Shown here: piece by piece, positions 9,797 through 18,986 of the stretch
Position numbering within the stretch: the first letter of the stretch is position 1
How the letters are laid out: every line of letters begins with the position of its first letter
Assembly (NCBI RefSeq): GCF_014212355.1
Contig: NZ_JACKXD010000001.1
Span: 767,143 to 831,142 of the forward strand
Reading direction: 5' to 3'
Origin: Halobellus ruber
Lineage (GTDB): Archaea > Halobacteriota > Halobacteria > Halobacteriales > Haloferacaceae
DNA: 64,000 nt
The notes under the pieces: generated by a model
Seen by the model: the letters and a program-made list of their open reading frames with translations, nothing else
Databases searched by the model: none
What the model was told of the DNA's origin: nothing
Program-made: the position numbers and the translations under genes

Positions 9797-10387
9797 ATGT
9801 ACGTCCGGGACGCCAAAAATCGGGACGAGGTCTGGTTGCTCGACAGGATCGAGGAGGCCGACATCGACGACCCCGCGTTTCGGTCCCGGGACTACGTGAT
9901 CGCCCTCGACGAGGAGACCTCCCGCAAGGCCGGATTCGGGCGGATCCGCGTCCACAAAACCGAGGCGGGGGAGTTCTGCGAACTCGCGTTCGTCTACACC
10001 CTTCCGCCGTGGCGCCAGCAGGGGGTCGGCGCCCACATCGTCGAACGGCTCGTCGCGGAGGCCGGCGACGACGGCCACGAGACGGTGTACACGTTCACAC
10101 GACAGCCGTCCTACTTCACCCCGTTCGGGTTCGAGCCGCGGGACGCCGCCGACCTGCCGGCGGCGGTGACCGACCGACTCGAGACCGTCCGCGAGGAGCG
10201 CGGCGACGACGTGATTGCGCTCGCGGTCCACGCCGACGAGTTCACCGTCCCGGATGAGTTCCGCGAACGGTTCAAGACCGCCTCGCCCGCGGACGAGCCC
10301 GAAGCGGGGGAGACCGTCGAGGAGACGGCCGAGGACTTCGGCATCGACCCCTCGGAAGCGACATACAAGTACGACACCGGAGGGTGA
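9797..10387 (+). CDS. GNAT family N-acetyltransferase
   Basis: A 196-residue protein. The central part, FCELAFVYTLPPWRQQGVGAHIVERLVAEA, contains the acetyl-CoA pyrophosphate-binding signature R-Q-Q-G-V-G. It is followed by YTFTRQPSYFTPFGFEP, the usual end of the GNAT fold. The last 60 residues are an acidic extension (EPEAGETVEETAEDFG) that is probably disordered. The substrate cannot be told from sequence. The ATG at 9797 follows CACTCGAGT and starts directly at the fold (MYVRDAKNRDEVWLL); the longer open frame upstream overlaps the opposite-strand regulator. It is convergent with the gene at 10738, with a palindromic repeat between them. Confidence 0.85.
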   Translation: MYVRDAKNRDEVWLLDRIEEADIDDPAFRSRDYVIALDEETSRKAGFGRIRVHKTEAGEFCELAFVYTLPPWRQQGVGAHIVERLVAEAGDDGHETVYTFTRQPSYFTPFGFEPRDAADLPAAVTDRLETVREERGDDVIALAVHADEFTVPDEFRERFKTASPADEPEAGETVEETAEDFGIDPSEATYKYDTGG

Positions 10388-10737
10388 GACACAGTTCTTG
10401 ATTTTGTTGCATCTCGTGAACTAGAGGACTGTTCCGCGGATGGCTTTCCGCTCCTGTCTCCGGGTTTCCGGTGACCTCACGTCGGTGTTGGGACGGCGTA
10501 AAATGAGTCTCTAACTCCGCAGGTACCGCGTCGTCCGCGGCCTTGTTCGACCGATTCCCGAGGGTCGATGAGCGGGCGCGCGCGAGTCGGTGTCGAAGTA
10601 TCAATCCGGCACGACGGCCAGCCACTCATACTGTCGGCTACACTCACGTGAACCCGTTCGACACCCCGGGGTGTCGAAATACGTCACGATGTTCTCTCGA
10701 GTGGGAGAGTGGTACTGTCGGTCTCGTGGGTGTGTGC
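10388..10737. other. Intergenic region between convergent genes
   Basis: No gene is supported in these 350 bases. The first 240 hold no recognised signal apart from a T-rich stretch just after the acetyltransferase stop (TTCTTGATTTTGTTGC, near 10395-10410) that could terminate transcription. A truncated copy of the dispersed palindrome occupies 10626-10693. A separate short hairpin (CTCTC/GAGAG) and an isolated TACTGTCGG at 10713-10721 follow. Confidence 0.5.
10626..10693. repeat. Dispersed palindromic element, copy 1 (truncated)
   Basis: The intact left arm is at 10627-10656 (begins CATACTGTCGGCTA). The perfect 22-bp core palindrome is at 10657-10678 (TTCGACACCCC and its reverse complement). 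Only about 12-15 bases of the right arm remain (ATACGTCACGATG) before similarity to the other copies ends. TACTGTCGG recurs at 10713-10721 in direct orientation, perhaps debris of another end. Arm type suggests the same orientation as copy 4. Confidence 0.85.
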
Positions 10738-11181
10738 TCACGTCCCGTTGGGGACAAGGAGTTCCGGCCTATCGAGCGTGAGTTCGACCCGGTCGTCGGT
10801 GAGGGTCCGGAGGATCAGTGTCAGTTCGTCCGCCTCGAGCGCCGCCCGGAGTAACCCCGTCGCCGCCTCGTCGTTCCGGCTGTAATAAACCGGTACGAAC
10901 ACCGCACGCCCCGGGTCGGTGATCTCGACAACGAGCAGCGCGGCAACGTATTCTCCCGGTGTCGAACGCAGTACTTCGTAGCTGTCGACCCCGCCGGAAA
11001 GCGCCGTCTCCAGCGCCGCAAACTCGTTGTCGGGCACCAGCACGTCCAGCCCGAGGTCCTCGACGCTTCCGTCTCTGGCGGTCACGTCACCCGGGTGCAA
11101 CTCTACCGTCTCCCAGCCGTCCGCTTCGTAAGCCGCGGCCTCCGCGCTCATCTCCTCGAGCAGCAGGTCCCACCAATCCAT
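10738..11181 (-). CDS. Conserved haloarchaeal protein of unknown function
   Basis: A soluble 147-residue protein starting MDWWDLLLEEMSAEAAAYEADG. The first 30 residues are an amphipathic acidic helix. The rest alternates short strands and helices (VTARDGSVEDLGLDVLVPDNEFAALE, then EYVAALLVVEITDPGRAVFVPVYYSRND). No known motif, signal or membrane segment is visible. The ATG at 11181 was preferred over the open frame starting 66 nt upstream, which would add an unlikely non-acidic leader. It is divergent from the ABC importer operon beginning at 11298, with about 116 bp between them. Confidence 0.75.
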   Translation of the reverse strand: MDWWDLLLEEMSAEAAAYEADGWETVELHPGDVTARDGSVEDLGLDVLVPDNEFAALETALSGGVDSYEVLRSTPGEYVAALLVVEITDPGRAVFVPVYYSRNDEAATGLLRAALEADELTLILRTLTDDRVELTLDRPELLVPNGT

Positions 11182-11266
11182 AGCGGCCCCTTCGCCTGTA
11201 TTGGGCACGGCGACCGGAACGACCGGCCCACCCAAAAGCGTTCGCATAACTGTTCTGTACCGACAC

Positions 11267-11276
11267 TTTCATACTT
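11267..11276 (+). promoter_or_regulatory. TATA-like promoter of the peptide ABC operon
   Basis: TTTCATACTT is centred about 26 nt before the ATG at 11298, the spacing of a haloarchaeal box A giving a leaderless message. No other promoter-like site is evident within the five-gene operon. Confidence 0.45.
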
Positions 11277-11297
11277 GGGAGTTGTCAGGAATTGGTT

Positions 11298-12944
11298 ATG
11301 CCGCAGGACGAACGCGACCAGGTCGATCGTCGGACGCTTCTCAAAGCTGTCGGTGGAGCCACGGCCACGGTGTCTATCGCCGGCTGTGGGGGCAGCCAGA
11401 CTACGCCGACCGAAGGCGGCGACGGCACCGAGACGGCGATGGACACGACGGAAGGCGACGAGGGGACCGAAACGTCGAACGAAGGTGACGAGTCCGCGTT
11501 CGAGGTGGGTGTCACGCTCGGGCAGATGGACTCGGGGCTCGACCCCCACGACCACGCCGAGACGCCGACGAACATCATCGTCTCACAGGCCTACGAGGGG
11601 CTGATGGGCCGGGACAAGGAGGGTGGCATCATCGCGAAGTTGGCCACCGAGTGGGAGCGCGTCGAATCCGGGACTGTTCGGTTCACCCTCCGCGACGGCG
11701 TCACCTTCCACAACGGCGATCCGGTCACCTCGGAGGATGTCCGGTACAGCATCCGCCGGATCGAGACCGAGGAAGTCGGCGGTGCGCTGCCACAGGACGG
11801 GGACCTCGCAGGAAGCAAGGCGCTCGAAAGCGTCGAGGCTGGCGACGGCGAGGTAACCGTCACCTTCGGCGGACTGAACCCGATCGTGTTCGCGCTGTTC
11901 GCCACCAACGGCCAGATTATGCAGCAGTCGTGGGTCGAGAACAACGAGAACAGCTATATTAACCGTAACACAAACGGAACTGGTCCGTTCCAGGTGACAG
12001 ACTACCAATCGGGGACCTCGGTCTCCTACGAGAAGTACGACGACTACTGGGGCGAGCCCGCAGCGGCCGACGAGGCGACGATCACTGCCTCCTCCGAGTC
12101 GGCTACCAGGGTCAACCAACTGGTCGCCGGGGAGACTGACATCGTCACGAACGTCCCGCCGCAGGAGATCTCCCGCGTAGAGGGCTCGGAGGGCACGTCG
12201 GTCAGTCCGGTCCCGAGTACCCGGATCATCTTCCTGCAGATGCGTTACGACGTCGAGCCGTTCAGCAGCCAGCAGTTCCGACAGGCGATGAACTACGCCG
12301 TCGACGTGGAGAGCATCATCGAGAACGTCCTCCAAGGCTTCGGCGAGGTCACCGGCCAGCCGACCCTCTCGCAGTTCACCGGACATAATCCAGATATCGA
12401 GCCGTACGGGCACGATCCCGAACGGGCCGAACAGCTGGTCGAGGAGTCCGGCCACGCCGGCGTCGACATCACCCTCCAGACGCCTATCGGTCGCTACCTG
12501 AAGGACGTCGAGGTCGCACAGACCGCAGCCAACCAGATCGACTCGCTGTCGAACGTCAACTGCGAACTCCAGCAGCGCGAGTTCAACTCGCTAGTCCAGG
12601 ACGTGACCGCATCCAGCATCGAGGACCGGCCGCGATTCACCCTGCTGGGATGGGGGAACGCCGAGTTCGACGCCGCACAGACGATCATCCCGCTTTTGAC
12701 CAGCGATGGCCCGCTTACCGTCCTCAAAAGCGACGAGGTCGACTCGCTCATCCAGGAAGCCCAGAGCGAACCCGATCCGGAGGCACGCCGGCAGACCCTC
12801 CGGGAGTGTAACCAACTACTACACGACCTGGCGCCGTGGGTGTTCCTCCACCAGCAGTTCAGCGTCTACGGCACCTCCGACGACATCGAGTGGCAGCCCC
12901 GCCCGGACGAGCTCATCGACCTGTGGACGGCGTCGCCGAACTGA
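11298..12944 (+). CDS. Peptide/nickel-type ABC transporter substrate-binding lipoprotein (SBP family 5)
   Basis: A 548-residue protein starting MPQDERDQVDRRTLLKAVGG. A twin-arginine signal (Arg11-Arg12) leads to a lipobox with Cys30 (VSIAGCGG), so it is exported folded and anchored on the outer face by lipid. A Thr/Glu/Gly-rich linker (about 31-70) follows. The solute-binding domain then includes the family-5 landmarks FTLRDGVTFHNGDPVTSEDVRYSI and RQAMNYAVD. Substrates of this family are di- or oligopeptides, nickel or related small solutes, and the sequence does not decide between them. The ATG at 11298 was preferred over a TTG two codons upstream. It is the first gene of a five-gene importer operon. 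Confidence 0.93.
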   Translation: MPQDERDQVDRRTLLKAVGGATATVSIAGCGGSQTTPTEGGDGTETAMDTTEGDEGTETSNEGDESAFEVGVTLGQMDSGLDPHDHAETPTNIIVSQAYEGLMGRDKEGGIIAKLATEWERVESGTVRFTLRDGVTFHNGDPVTSEDVRYSIRRIETEEVGGALPQDGDLAGSKALESVEAGDGEVTVTFGGLNPIVFALFATNGQIMQQSWVENNENSYINRNTNGTGPFQVTDYQSGTSVSYEKYDDYWGEPAAADEATITASSESATRVNQLVAGETDIVTNVPPQEISRVEGSEGTSVSPVPSTRIIFLQMRYDVEPFSSQQFRQAMNYAVDVESIIENVLQGFGEVTGQPTLSQFTGHNPDIEPYGHDPERAEQLVEESGHAGVDITLQTPIGRYLKDVEVAQTAANQIDSLSNVNCELQQREFNSLVQDVTASSIEDRPRFTLLGWGNAEFDAAQTIIPLLTSDGPLTVLKSDEVDSLIQEAQSEPDPEARRQTLRECNQLLHDLAPWVFLHQQFSVYGTSDDIEWQPRPDELIDLWTASPN

Positions 12945-12954
12945 CTCGGGATAG

Positions 12955-13947
12955 ATGTCACTCGGTCGTCTGGCCATCAAGCGGAGTCTGCAGGGGGTCG
13001 GCGTGGTCTGGGGCGTCATCACCGTCGTCTTCGCGCTGCGGTTCATCACCCCGGGGAGCGTGATCAACGCGGTCGCACCGCTCGATGCCTCCCGGGAGAC
13101 TCGACGGGCGATCGCGGCCGACCTCGGCCTCGACCAGCCGATATACGTTCAGTACGTCCAGTACCTCGCCGATCTCGCCCGGGGCGATATGGGCCATTCG
13201 TACGTCAAGGGTCTCGAGGTCACGCGGATGGTCTTCCAGCGGGTGCCGGCGACGGTCGAACTGGCCGTCGCTGCGACCATCGTCGCCATCGTTCTCTCGA
13301 TCCCGCTGGGCGTGCTGAGCGCCACCCGGCGCAACTCGCCGGTCGACTACGGTGCGACGCTGTTCTCGCTCGGTGGGATCAGCACGCCGAACTTCTGGCT
13401 GGGGATCATGCTGATCTTGATCTTCGCAGTCCAGTTCAACGTCTTCCAGACCAGCGGTCGGGGCGTGACCTCGGTTGCGGTGCTAACCTCGCTCGTCGGT
13501 CCGGAGCCGTTCGTCGGGACGTTGCTGGAGTGGCTCTCCTACATCACCCTTCCCGCGATCGCCCTGGGGACGTACTTTATGGCGCTGATCACCCGGTTGA
13601 CGCGGTCGGGGATGCTTGATGAACTGGGCAAGTCGTACGTCAGGGCGGCGCGTGCGAAGGGGGCCCCGGAGAGTTTGGTCCGGTACAAACACGCGCTCCG
13701 GAACACACTCATCCCGGTGATCACGGTGCTCGGACTCCAACTCGGAACACTGATCGGCGGGGCGGTCATCACGGAAGCCGTCTTCGCGTGGCCGGGACTG
13801 GGAACGCTGGTCATTCAGAGCATCAACCTGCGTGACTGGCCGGCGCTACAGGGCAGTCTGATCGTCATCGGGACCGCCTTCGTCATCGTCAACATCGTCG
13901 TGGACATCATCTACGGCTACCTCGACCCCCGGGTGGTGTACGACTGA
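12955..13947 (+). CDS. Peptide-type ABC transporter permease, DppB/OppB family
   Basis: A 330-residue inner-membrane permease with about six transmembrane segments. The N-terminus SLQGVGVVWGVITVVFALRF is typical of DppB. The binding-protein-dependent permease EAA loop appears as YVRAARAKGAPESLVRYKHALRNTLIPVI near residue 230, where it docks on the ATPases. The long external loop between the first two helices contains GDMGHSYVKG. The ATG at 12955 lies 10 nt after the stop of the binding protein. The stop shares a base with the start of the next permease (TGATG), so the two are translationally coupled. Confidence 0.95.
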   Translation: MSLGRLAIKRSLQGVGVVWGVITVVFALRFITPGSVINAVAPLDASRETRRAIAADLGLDQPIYVQYVQYLADLARGDMGHSYVKGLEVTRMVFQRVPATVELAVAATIVAIVLSIPLGVLSATRRNSPVDYGATLFSLGGISTPNFWLGIMLILIFAVQFNVFQTSGRGVTSVAVLTSLVGPEPFVGTLLEWLSYITLPAIALGTYFMALITRLTRSGMLDELGKSYVRAARAKGAPESLVRYKHALRNTLIPVITVLGLQLGTLIGGAVITEAVFAWPGLGTLVIQSINLRDWPALQGSLIVIGTAFVIVNIVVDIIYGYLDPRVVYD

Positions 13948-14963
13948 TGCTCTCGCCCCGAGTCATCCGCAACCTGAAAAAACAGTTCCGAAACAGCCTG
14001 CTTCCGAAGATCGGGCTACTGTTGGTCGTCGGGATCCTCCTGGTTGCAGTGTTCGCGCCTTTGGTCGCGCCACACGACCCGACCGCCCAGAACCTCAACC
14101 GGACCGAGCTCCCACCGCTCGGATTCACGAAGACCGTAAGCGAGACGAATGCTCAGATGGTCGACGGCGAACTCAAAACGGTCACCAACGTGACGACCGT
14201 CGAGGCGAAGGTGTCCTACCCGCTGGGGACCGACGGTCTGGGTCGTGATATGCTTTCGCGGGTTATCTACGGTGCCCGGACGTCGCTGTTGGTCGGTATC
14301 CTGGGGACGATGCTGGCAGTGCTCGCGGGTGTCCCGGCCGGACTCGTCGCGGGGTACAGCGGCGGGACCGTTGACGACGCACTGATGCGGTTCGCTGACG
14401 TGAGCCTCGCCTTTCCCTCGCTGGTGCTCGCCGTCGCGCTGATCGGGCTGTGGGGCCGGGCAACCGTTCCGATTCCGGACCCCTTCGTGGCGGCCGGGTT
14501 GGCGTCAGGAATGCCCCCCTCGACCACACTGCCGATAACGGTGGTGATCGTCGTCGGACTGGTGAACTGGGTGTGGTTCGCCCGCGTCGCCCGCGGTGAG
14601 GCGCTTTCCTTGCGCCAGCAGGAGTACGTCAAGGCCGCCCGGGCGCTCGGTGCCAGCGACATCCGGATCATCGCGCGCCACATCCTGCCCAACGCTATGA
14701 CCCCGATCATCGTGCTCGGTACGGTCCAGATCGCGGCGATAATCCTGCTGGAGAGCGCCCTGTCCTTTCTCGGGTTCTCGGGGACGACCCTCTCGTGGGG
14801 GTTCGACATCTCCCAGGGCCAAGACTACGTCTCCTCGGGTCAGTGGTGGATCGCAACGATGCCCGGAATCGCGATCATGCTGTCGGTCATCGGCATCAAC
14901 CTGGTCGGCGACTGGTTCCGGGACGCGCTGGACCCTGATATCGAGGGGGAAGGTGGCACATGA
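13947..14963 (+). CDS. Peptide-type ABC transporter permease, DppC/OppC family
   Basis: A 338-residue partner permease. After the first membrane helix (IGLLLVVGILLVAVFAPLVAPHDP) comes an external loop of about 60 residues, longer than in most DppC proteins, including TVSETNAQMVDGELKTVTN. The DppC hallmark YPLGTDGLGRDMLSRVIYG follows. The EAA loop is YVKAARALGASDIRIIARHILPNAM. Pairs with the DppB-like protein to form the translocation pore. It overlaps that gene by one base, and its end overlaps the first ATPase by four bases (ATGA), consistent with one polycistronic message. Confidence 0.95.
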   Translation: MLSPRVIRNLKKQFRNSLLPKIGLLLVVGILLVAVFAPLVAPHDPTAQNLNRTELPPLGFTKTVSETNAQMVDGELKTVTNVTTVEAKVSYPLGTDGLGRDMLSRVIYGARTSLLVGILGTMLAVLAGVPAGLVAGYSGGTVDDALMRFADVSLAFPSLVLAVALIGLWGRATVPIPDPFVAAGLASGMPPSTTLPITVVIVVGLVNWVWFARVARGEALSLRQQEYVKAARALGASDIRIIARHILPNAMTPIIVLGTVQIAAIILLESALSFLGFSGTTLSWGFDISQGQDYVSSGQWWIATMPGIAIMLSVIGINLVGDWFRDALDPDIEGEGGT

Positions 14964-16195
14964 GCCGCGAGACCGGTGTTCAGCGCCACCCGCCGACTAG
15001 TGCGGACACGCTGCTGTCCGTGCAGGACCTCTCGACGCGGTTCTTTACCGAGGAAGGCCAGGTCAACGCCGTTGAGTCCGTATCGTTCGGCGTCCAAGAC
15101 AACGAGATCCTCGGCATCGTCGGCGAGTCCGGCTCGGGCAAGTCAGTGACCGCGCTGTCGCTGATCGACCTCGTGGAGTCGCCCGGCCGGGTCACGTCCG
15201 GGGAGGTCTGGTACCACGACGCCGACCTCGCCGAGGAGTACCGCGACGACGACTCGGTGGCCGTCGACCGCAACCACGTCGACCTCCGGACGGTCTCCGA
15301 GCGGGTCCGCCGGGGGCTCCGCGGCCCCTCGTTCAGTATGATCTTCCAGGACCCGATGAGCAGTTTCAACCCCTCGCTAACGGTCGGCGAACAGATCGCA
15401 GAGGCCGTCGAGGTCCAGCGCCGGGCCACCGCAAACCCTCGATCGACGCGGGCCCGCACCCAGGGGTACGGCTTCGGCCGGTTCTTCGTAGACACACTCA
15501 TCCCCGGCCGCGGGTACGTGACGACACCGAGCAAGGAGCGAGCCGTCGAGTTGCTCGAGCAGGTCGGCATCCCCGACCCCGCCGAACGCGCCGAGGAGTA
15601 CCCAAACCAGTTCTCGGGCGGGATGCTCCAGCGGGCGATGATCGCCCAAGCGCTCGCCGGAGAGCCCGACCTGCTGATCGCCGACGAGCCGACGACCGCG
15701 CTCGACGTCACCATCCAGGCGCAGATCCTGAATCTCCTGCGGGAGATCCAGGCCGAGCGCGGGATGAGCATCATCCTGATCACCCACGATCTCGGGGTTA
15801 TCGCCCGGATGTGCGACCGTGTCTGCGTGATGTACGCCGGCGAGATCGTCGAGCGGGGGACCATAGACGACATCTTCGAGAACCCCGTCCACCCCTACAC
15901 GCAGGGGCTGCTGGGATCGATCCCGGACCTACAGGATCCGGAACCGCGCCTCCAGCCCATCGAGGGTAACGTCCCCAGCCTCTTCGACGAAGAGATGGGC
16001 GACCGGTGTTACTTCGCCGACCGGTGTCCGAAGGCGATGGACGCCTGCCTGGAGACCCCCCCCGAGCAGGACGCCGAGGGCAGCAGCGACCACGCGGCGA
16101 AGTGTGTCCTCACTGACCGCGAGTATACCCCGGCCGAGGCGGTTCCGAGGGGATACTTCGAGGACGCCGAGACGGCGGGTGGGACCGATGAGTGA
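14960..16195 (+). CDS. Peptide-type ABC transporter ATP-binding protein, DppD/OppD family
   Basis: A 411-residue nucleotide-binding subunit. Walker A is GESGSGKS, the ABC signature is the [15 protein letters not shown] variant, Walker B is [13 protein letters not shown] and the switch His is in [16 protein letters not shown]. The C-terminal oligopeptide-transporter extension has the cysteine pattern [16 protein letters not shown], which in this family can bind a 4Fe-4S cluster. An insertion of about 50 residues (near 155-185, Arg-rich, around [15 protein letters not shown]) precedes the signature motif, longer than in bacterial DppD. It overlaps its upstream neighbour by four bases and its downstream neighbour by eight. 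Confidence 0.95.
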   Translation: MSRETGVQRHPPTSADTLLSVQDLSTRFFTEEGQVNAVESVSFGVQDNEILGIVGESGSGKSVTALSLIDLVESPGRVTSGEVWYHDADLAEEYRDDDSVAVDRNHVDLRTVSERVRRGLRGPSFSMIFQDPMSSFNPSLTVGEQIAEAVEVQRRATANPRSTRARTQGYGFGRFFVDTLIPGRGYVTTPSKERAVELLEQVGIPDPAERAEEYPNQFSGGMLQRAMIAQALAGEPDLLIADEPTTALDVTIQAQILNLLREIQAERGMSIILITHDLGVIARMCDRVCVMYAGEIVERGTIDDIFENPVHPYTQGLLGSIPDLQDPEPRLQPIEGNVPSLFDEEMGDRCYFADRCPKAMDACLETPPEQDAEGSSDHAAKCVLTDREYTPAEAVPRGYFEDAETAGGTDE

Positions 16196-17252
16196 GTCGA
16201 CACCGGGTGCGGAACCGTTGGTGGAGGTCGAGGGACTGGAGAAGTACTACTACGAACAGGACACGATACTCGACCGGCTACTGGGCCGGGACCCGGTGAG
16301 CATAAAGGCCGTCGACGGCCTCGACTTCGAGATCCACGAGGGGGAGACGCTGGGGCTGGTCGGCGAGTCCGGTTGTGGCAAGTCAACGACCGGTGAGACC
16401 CTGCTGCGGCTGCGGGAGGCGACTGACGGGCAGGTTCGCTTCGACGGGCAGAACCTGTTCGAGATGACCGACGGCGAGCTCACGGAGTTCCGCAGGCGGG
16501 CGCAGGTGGTCTTCCAGGATCCCTTCTCCAGCCTCGACCCTCGGATGACCGCCGGCGAGATCATCACCGAACCGCTGGAGATCCACGACATTGCCGGCCC
16601 CGCGGAGCGCCGCGAGCGGGCGATCGACCTCCTCGAGCGGGTCGGGCTCTCCGGCGACCAGATCGACCGCTACCCCAACGAGTTCTCCGGCGGCCAGCGC
16701 CAGCGGATCGGGATCGCCCGCGCCCTCGCACTCGAGCCCGACTTCATCGTGCTCGACGAGCCCGTCAGCGCGCTGGACGTCTCCGTCCAGGCACAGGTGC
16801 TCAACCTGCTGGAGGACCTCCAGGCGGAGTTCGATCTCACCTACCTCTTCATCGCCCACGACCTGAGCGTCGTCCGGCACATCTCCGACCGGGTTTCGGT
16901 GATGTATCTGGGGGAAATAGTCGAGACCGGCAGTGTCGAGGACATCTTCGAGAGCCCCGCACACCCCTACACGAGGGCGTTGCTGGAGAGCGTTCCACGA
17001 GCGAGCGCCGACGAGCACGGGCGGCGGGTCGACACCCTGGAGGGGGACGTCCCGTCGCCGCGCGCTCCGCCGGACGGCTGTCGGTTCCACACTCGATGCC
17101 CCCACGCCCGCGAGGCCTGTCGCGCCGAGGTACCCGCCGACATTGAGGTCGAATCCGGACAGTACGCCGCCTGCTTCCGGAACGTCGACGATCATCCCTA
17201 CTGGCGGAGTGAGCCGCTTGCCCACGCCGAGGTGAACGCCGGCGGGGAGTGA
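16188..17252 (+). CDS. Peptide-type ABC transporter ATP-binding protein, DppF/OppF family
   Basis: The second ATPase of the importer, 354 residues. It carries GESGCGKST (Walker A), [15 protein letters not shown] (signature), [12 protein letters not shown] (Walker B) and [16 protein letters not shown] (switch). The C-terminal motif [15 protein letters not shown] mirrors the DppD partner. The ATG at 16188 sits inside the last codons of the DppD-like gene and begins [21 protein letters not shown], the normal DppF start. The open frame extends to 16104 but that part is inside the preceding gene. It is the last gene of the operon; no regulator gene is linked. Confidence 0.95.
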   Translation: MSESTPGAEPLVEVEGLEKYYYEQDTILDRLLGRDPVSIKAVDGLDFEIHEGETLGLVGESGCGKSTTGETLLRLREATDGQVRFDGQNLFEMTDGELTEFRRRAQVVFQDPFSSLDPRMTAGEIITEPLEIHDIAGPAERRERAIDLLERVGLSGDQIDRYPNEFSGGQRQRIGIARALALEPDFIVLDEPVSALDVSVQAQVLNLLEDLQAEFDLTYLFIAHDLSVVRHISDRVSVMYLGEIVETGSVEDIFESPAHPYTRALLESVPRASADEHGRRVDTLEGDVPSPRAPPDGCRFHTRCPHAREACRAEVPADIEVESGQYAACFRNVDDHPYWRSEPLAHAEVNAGGE

Positions 17253-17618
17253 TACAGACTGTCGTGGCCCGTTTCAGCACTGCCCGAAGAGTAGCGGTCC
17301 CACGGTCGGAAAATCGGACCTCGGGAATCTGCGTTGATTGTTTGATCAAGGGATGACGTGCACGAAGGGATGGACTATCGAACGATCTACGACCTTGGCG
17401 TTCGGCGACTGGGTGGTCTGACGGACTCGGATGGTTGCCGGTTCACTCGCCGGAGACGGGGCGACGGAGTGACCGAAGGGAGCGACGATGGCTTTTCGCC
17501 GAGCTTTTGCCAGCGATCGAAGGGCGCACAACAAGGGGTCGGTGCGCACACTCGCTATCGCGGTTCACTCGAATGAATTAGACAATGATAACGCGCATCG
17601 GATCCTGAACCATCCTAT
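17253..17618. other. Intergenic region with no recognised feature
   Basis: These 366 bases separate the ABC operon from a minus-strand small membrane protein. Short open frames exist on both strands but have poor haloarchaeal codon use, no promoter in place and no protein-like composition. No repeat or RNA fold was recognised by eye. Confidence 0.4.
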
Positions 17619-17885
17619 TCAGGTCCGATCCGAGAGGAAGTCCGTACTGAAGACGATGTACGCGAGGACGCTACAGAACAGGATCGGCGGGAGCAGCGCG
17701 AAGGCCCACAGCGGCTCGATCCCCCAACTGAGGATCAACACGACGTTCCCGATACCCAGCGCCAGGAACGGCGCGACCGCAAGCGCCGCGCGCTTGCGGT
17801 TCCTGCCGCCCGACTCGGAGGCAAGCGGCGCGTTCGGGTCGAACTCGTCGTCGGCGGGTTCGTCGGCCGACGTCGGAGACGACAT
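17619..17885 (-). CDS. Small two-helix membrane protein, conserved in haloarchaea
   Basis: An 88-residue protein beginning MSSPTSADEPADDEFDPNAP. About 30 acidic cytoplasmic residues and a basic RNRKR patch are followed by two hydrophobic helices (ALAVAPFLALGIGNVVLIL and PLWAFALLPPILFCSVLAYIVF). The ATG at 17885 gives the usual acidic leader; upstream in-frame codons make an implausible Arg-rich start. Function unknown. It follows, in the same direction, another small membrane protein gene whose stop is 56 bp upstream, so the two may be cotranscribed. Confidence 0.72.
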   Translation of the reverse strand: MSSPTSADEPADDEFDPNAPLASESGGRNRKRAALAVAPFLALGIGNVVLILSWGIEPLWAFALLPPILFCSVLAYIVFSTDFLSDRT

Positions 17886-17941
17886 AACAGAACGCCCGTG
17901 CCCGAGCGACAAAAACGCCGCGTTCCTCGGTACTCGCCGTC

Positions 17942-18373
17942 TCACTCCGTCCGCCCGTCACCTTCGAGCCGCGACGCGAGTTCGACGAGCGCGAACAGCC
18001 CGCCGAGGAGCGCGGTCGAAACCGCGATCCCGTAGAGCGCGAGCGCCCCGGGCGTCACCGGTACGGCGAACCCGGTCCCGAGGACTGCCGCCTCGCTGAG
18101 GCGGCCGTTGCTGCCCACGAACCACCCGAGCCCCCCGGAGATCACGATCACGATCGCACCGACCGAAAGCAGGATCCGCCGGCCTAGCCCCGAGTGGCCC
18201 TCCGGAGCGGCGGCGTCGGTCCCGTCGCCGTCGCTTGCTGTCGTGATCTCGCCGCCGTCCGCGATCGCGGCGTCGCCGTTGCCCGCCAACCCGGCTCCGT
18301 CACCGTGGCCGGCCCCCACGCCGTCGCCGCGATCAACGGTCGCGGCGTCGTTACCGTTGGTCTCCGTGTGCAC
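17942..18373 (-). CDS. Two-helix membrane protein with long acidic N-terminus, unknown function
   Basis: A 143-residue protein read from a GTG at 18373 (VHTETNGNDAATV). The first 70 residues are Gly/Asp/Thr-rich and probably disordered. Two transmembrane helices follow (RRILLSVGAIVIVISGGLGWF and TPGALALYGIAVSTALLGGLFALVEL), then a short acidic tail. The frame is open upstream to 18673, but that part lies antisense to cdd and lacks protein-like composition, so the GTG is the best start although its promoter is not clear. It is divergent from cdd with about 100 bp between the two starts. Confidence 0.65.
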   Translation of the reverse strand: MHTETNGNDAATVDRGDGVGAGHGDGAGLAGNGDAAIADGGEITTASDGDGTDAAAPEGHSGLGRRILLSVGAIVIVISGGLGWFVGSNGRLSEAAVLGTGFAVPVTPGALALYGIAVSTALLGGLFALVELASRLEGDGRTE

Positions 18374-18475
18374 ACCCGATCTACGGACGGGTGTGGATTT
18401 GGCGTTGTTGGTCGTGGCCGTTGCGGCGACCCGCCGACACCAACCTACAAGCGCCCGCCGGTCGAACCGCCGGCG

Positions 18476-18904
18476 ATGACCGATGACCTCGTCGACCGCG
18501 CCCGCGAAGCGCTCGACCAGGCGTACGTCCCGTACTCCGAATACGCCGTCGGCGCGGCGCTTCGGACCGCCGACGGCTCCGTTTACGTCGGTTGCAACAT
18601 CGAGAACGCCAACTACTCCAACAGCCTCCACGCCGAGGAGGTCGCGGTCGCCGCTGCGGTCGCGGACGGCCACCGCTCGTTCGATCGGATTGCAGTCACG
18701 TCAGGCGCCCGCGACGGCGTGACGCCCTGCGGGATGTGCCGCCAGACCCTCGCTGAGTTCGCCGACGCTGGTCTCCCCGTCGTCTGCGACGAGGGCGACG
18801 GCGGGACCACCACCTACACACTGGGCGAACTGCTGCCGAACACGATCTCGACGGACACGCTCGAAGCGGCTGCGGAGGGTCGCGACGGCGACGGGGAGTC
18901 GTAG
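18476..18904 (+). CDS. cdd: Cytidine deaminase
   Basis: A 142-residue enzyme that hydrolyses cytidine or deoxycytidine to uridine plus ammonia. The active site is intact: zinc ligands His52 (SLHAEEVA, with Glu54 as proton shuttle), Cys85 and Cys88 (TPCGMCRQT). The substrate loop GCNIENANYSN is present. Short tetrameric deaminases usually use Cys as the first zinc ligand, while here it is His, as in the longer dimeric type. The ATG at 18476 was chosen because MTDDLVDRAREAL is the natural start; the open frame upstream is antisense to the previous gene. With the uridine phosphorylase gene 82 bp downstream it forms a pyrimidine-nucleoside salvage pair. Confidence 0.95.
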   Translation: MTDDLVDRAREALDQAYVPYSEYAVGAALRTADGSVYVGCNIENANYSNSLHAEEVAVAAAVADGHRSFDRIAVTSGARDGVTPCGMCRQTLAEFADAGLPVVCDEGDGGTTTYTLGELLPNTISTDTLEAAAEGRDGDGES

Positions 18905-18986
18905 CGGACGGGGCCCGTGCGTCGAGTCGACCGAGGTTTTCTCCACGTCCGACACGCTATTCACCGCCGGCGCCGACCACGGGGGT

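Noticed and set aside
10388-10600. Degenerate insertion sequence in the gap after the acetyltransferase
   Set aside because: A few short frames looked suggestive, but no terminal repeats, transposase motif or target duplication could be found by reading.
17358-17576. 72-codon open frame in the gap after the ABC operon
   Set aside because: Composition is unlike haloarchaeal proteins, third positions are not G/C-biased, and there is no promoter at the right place.
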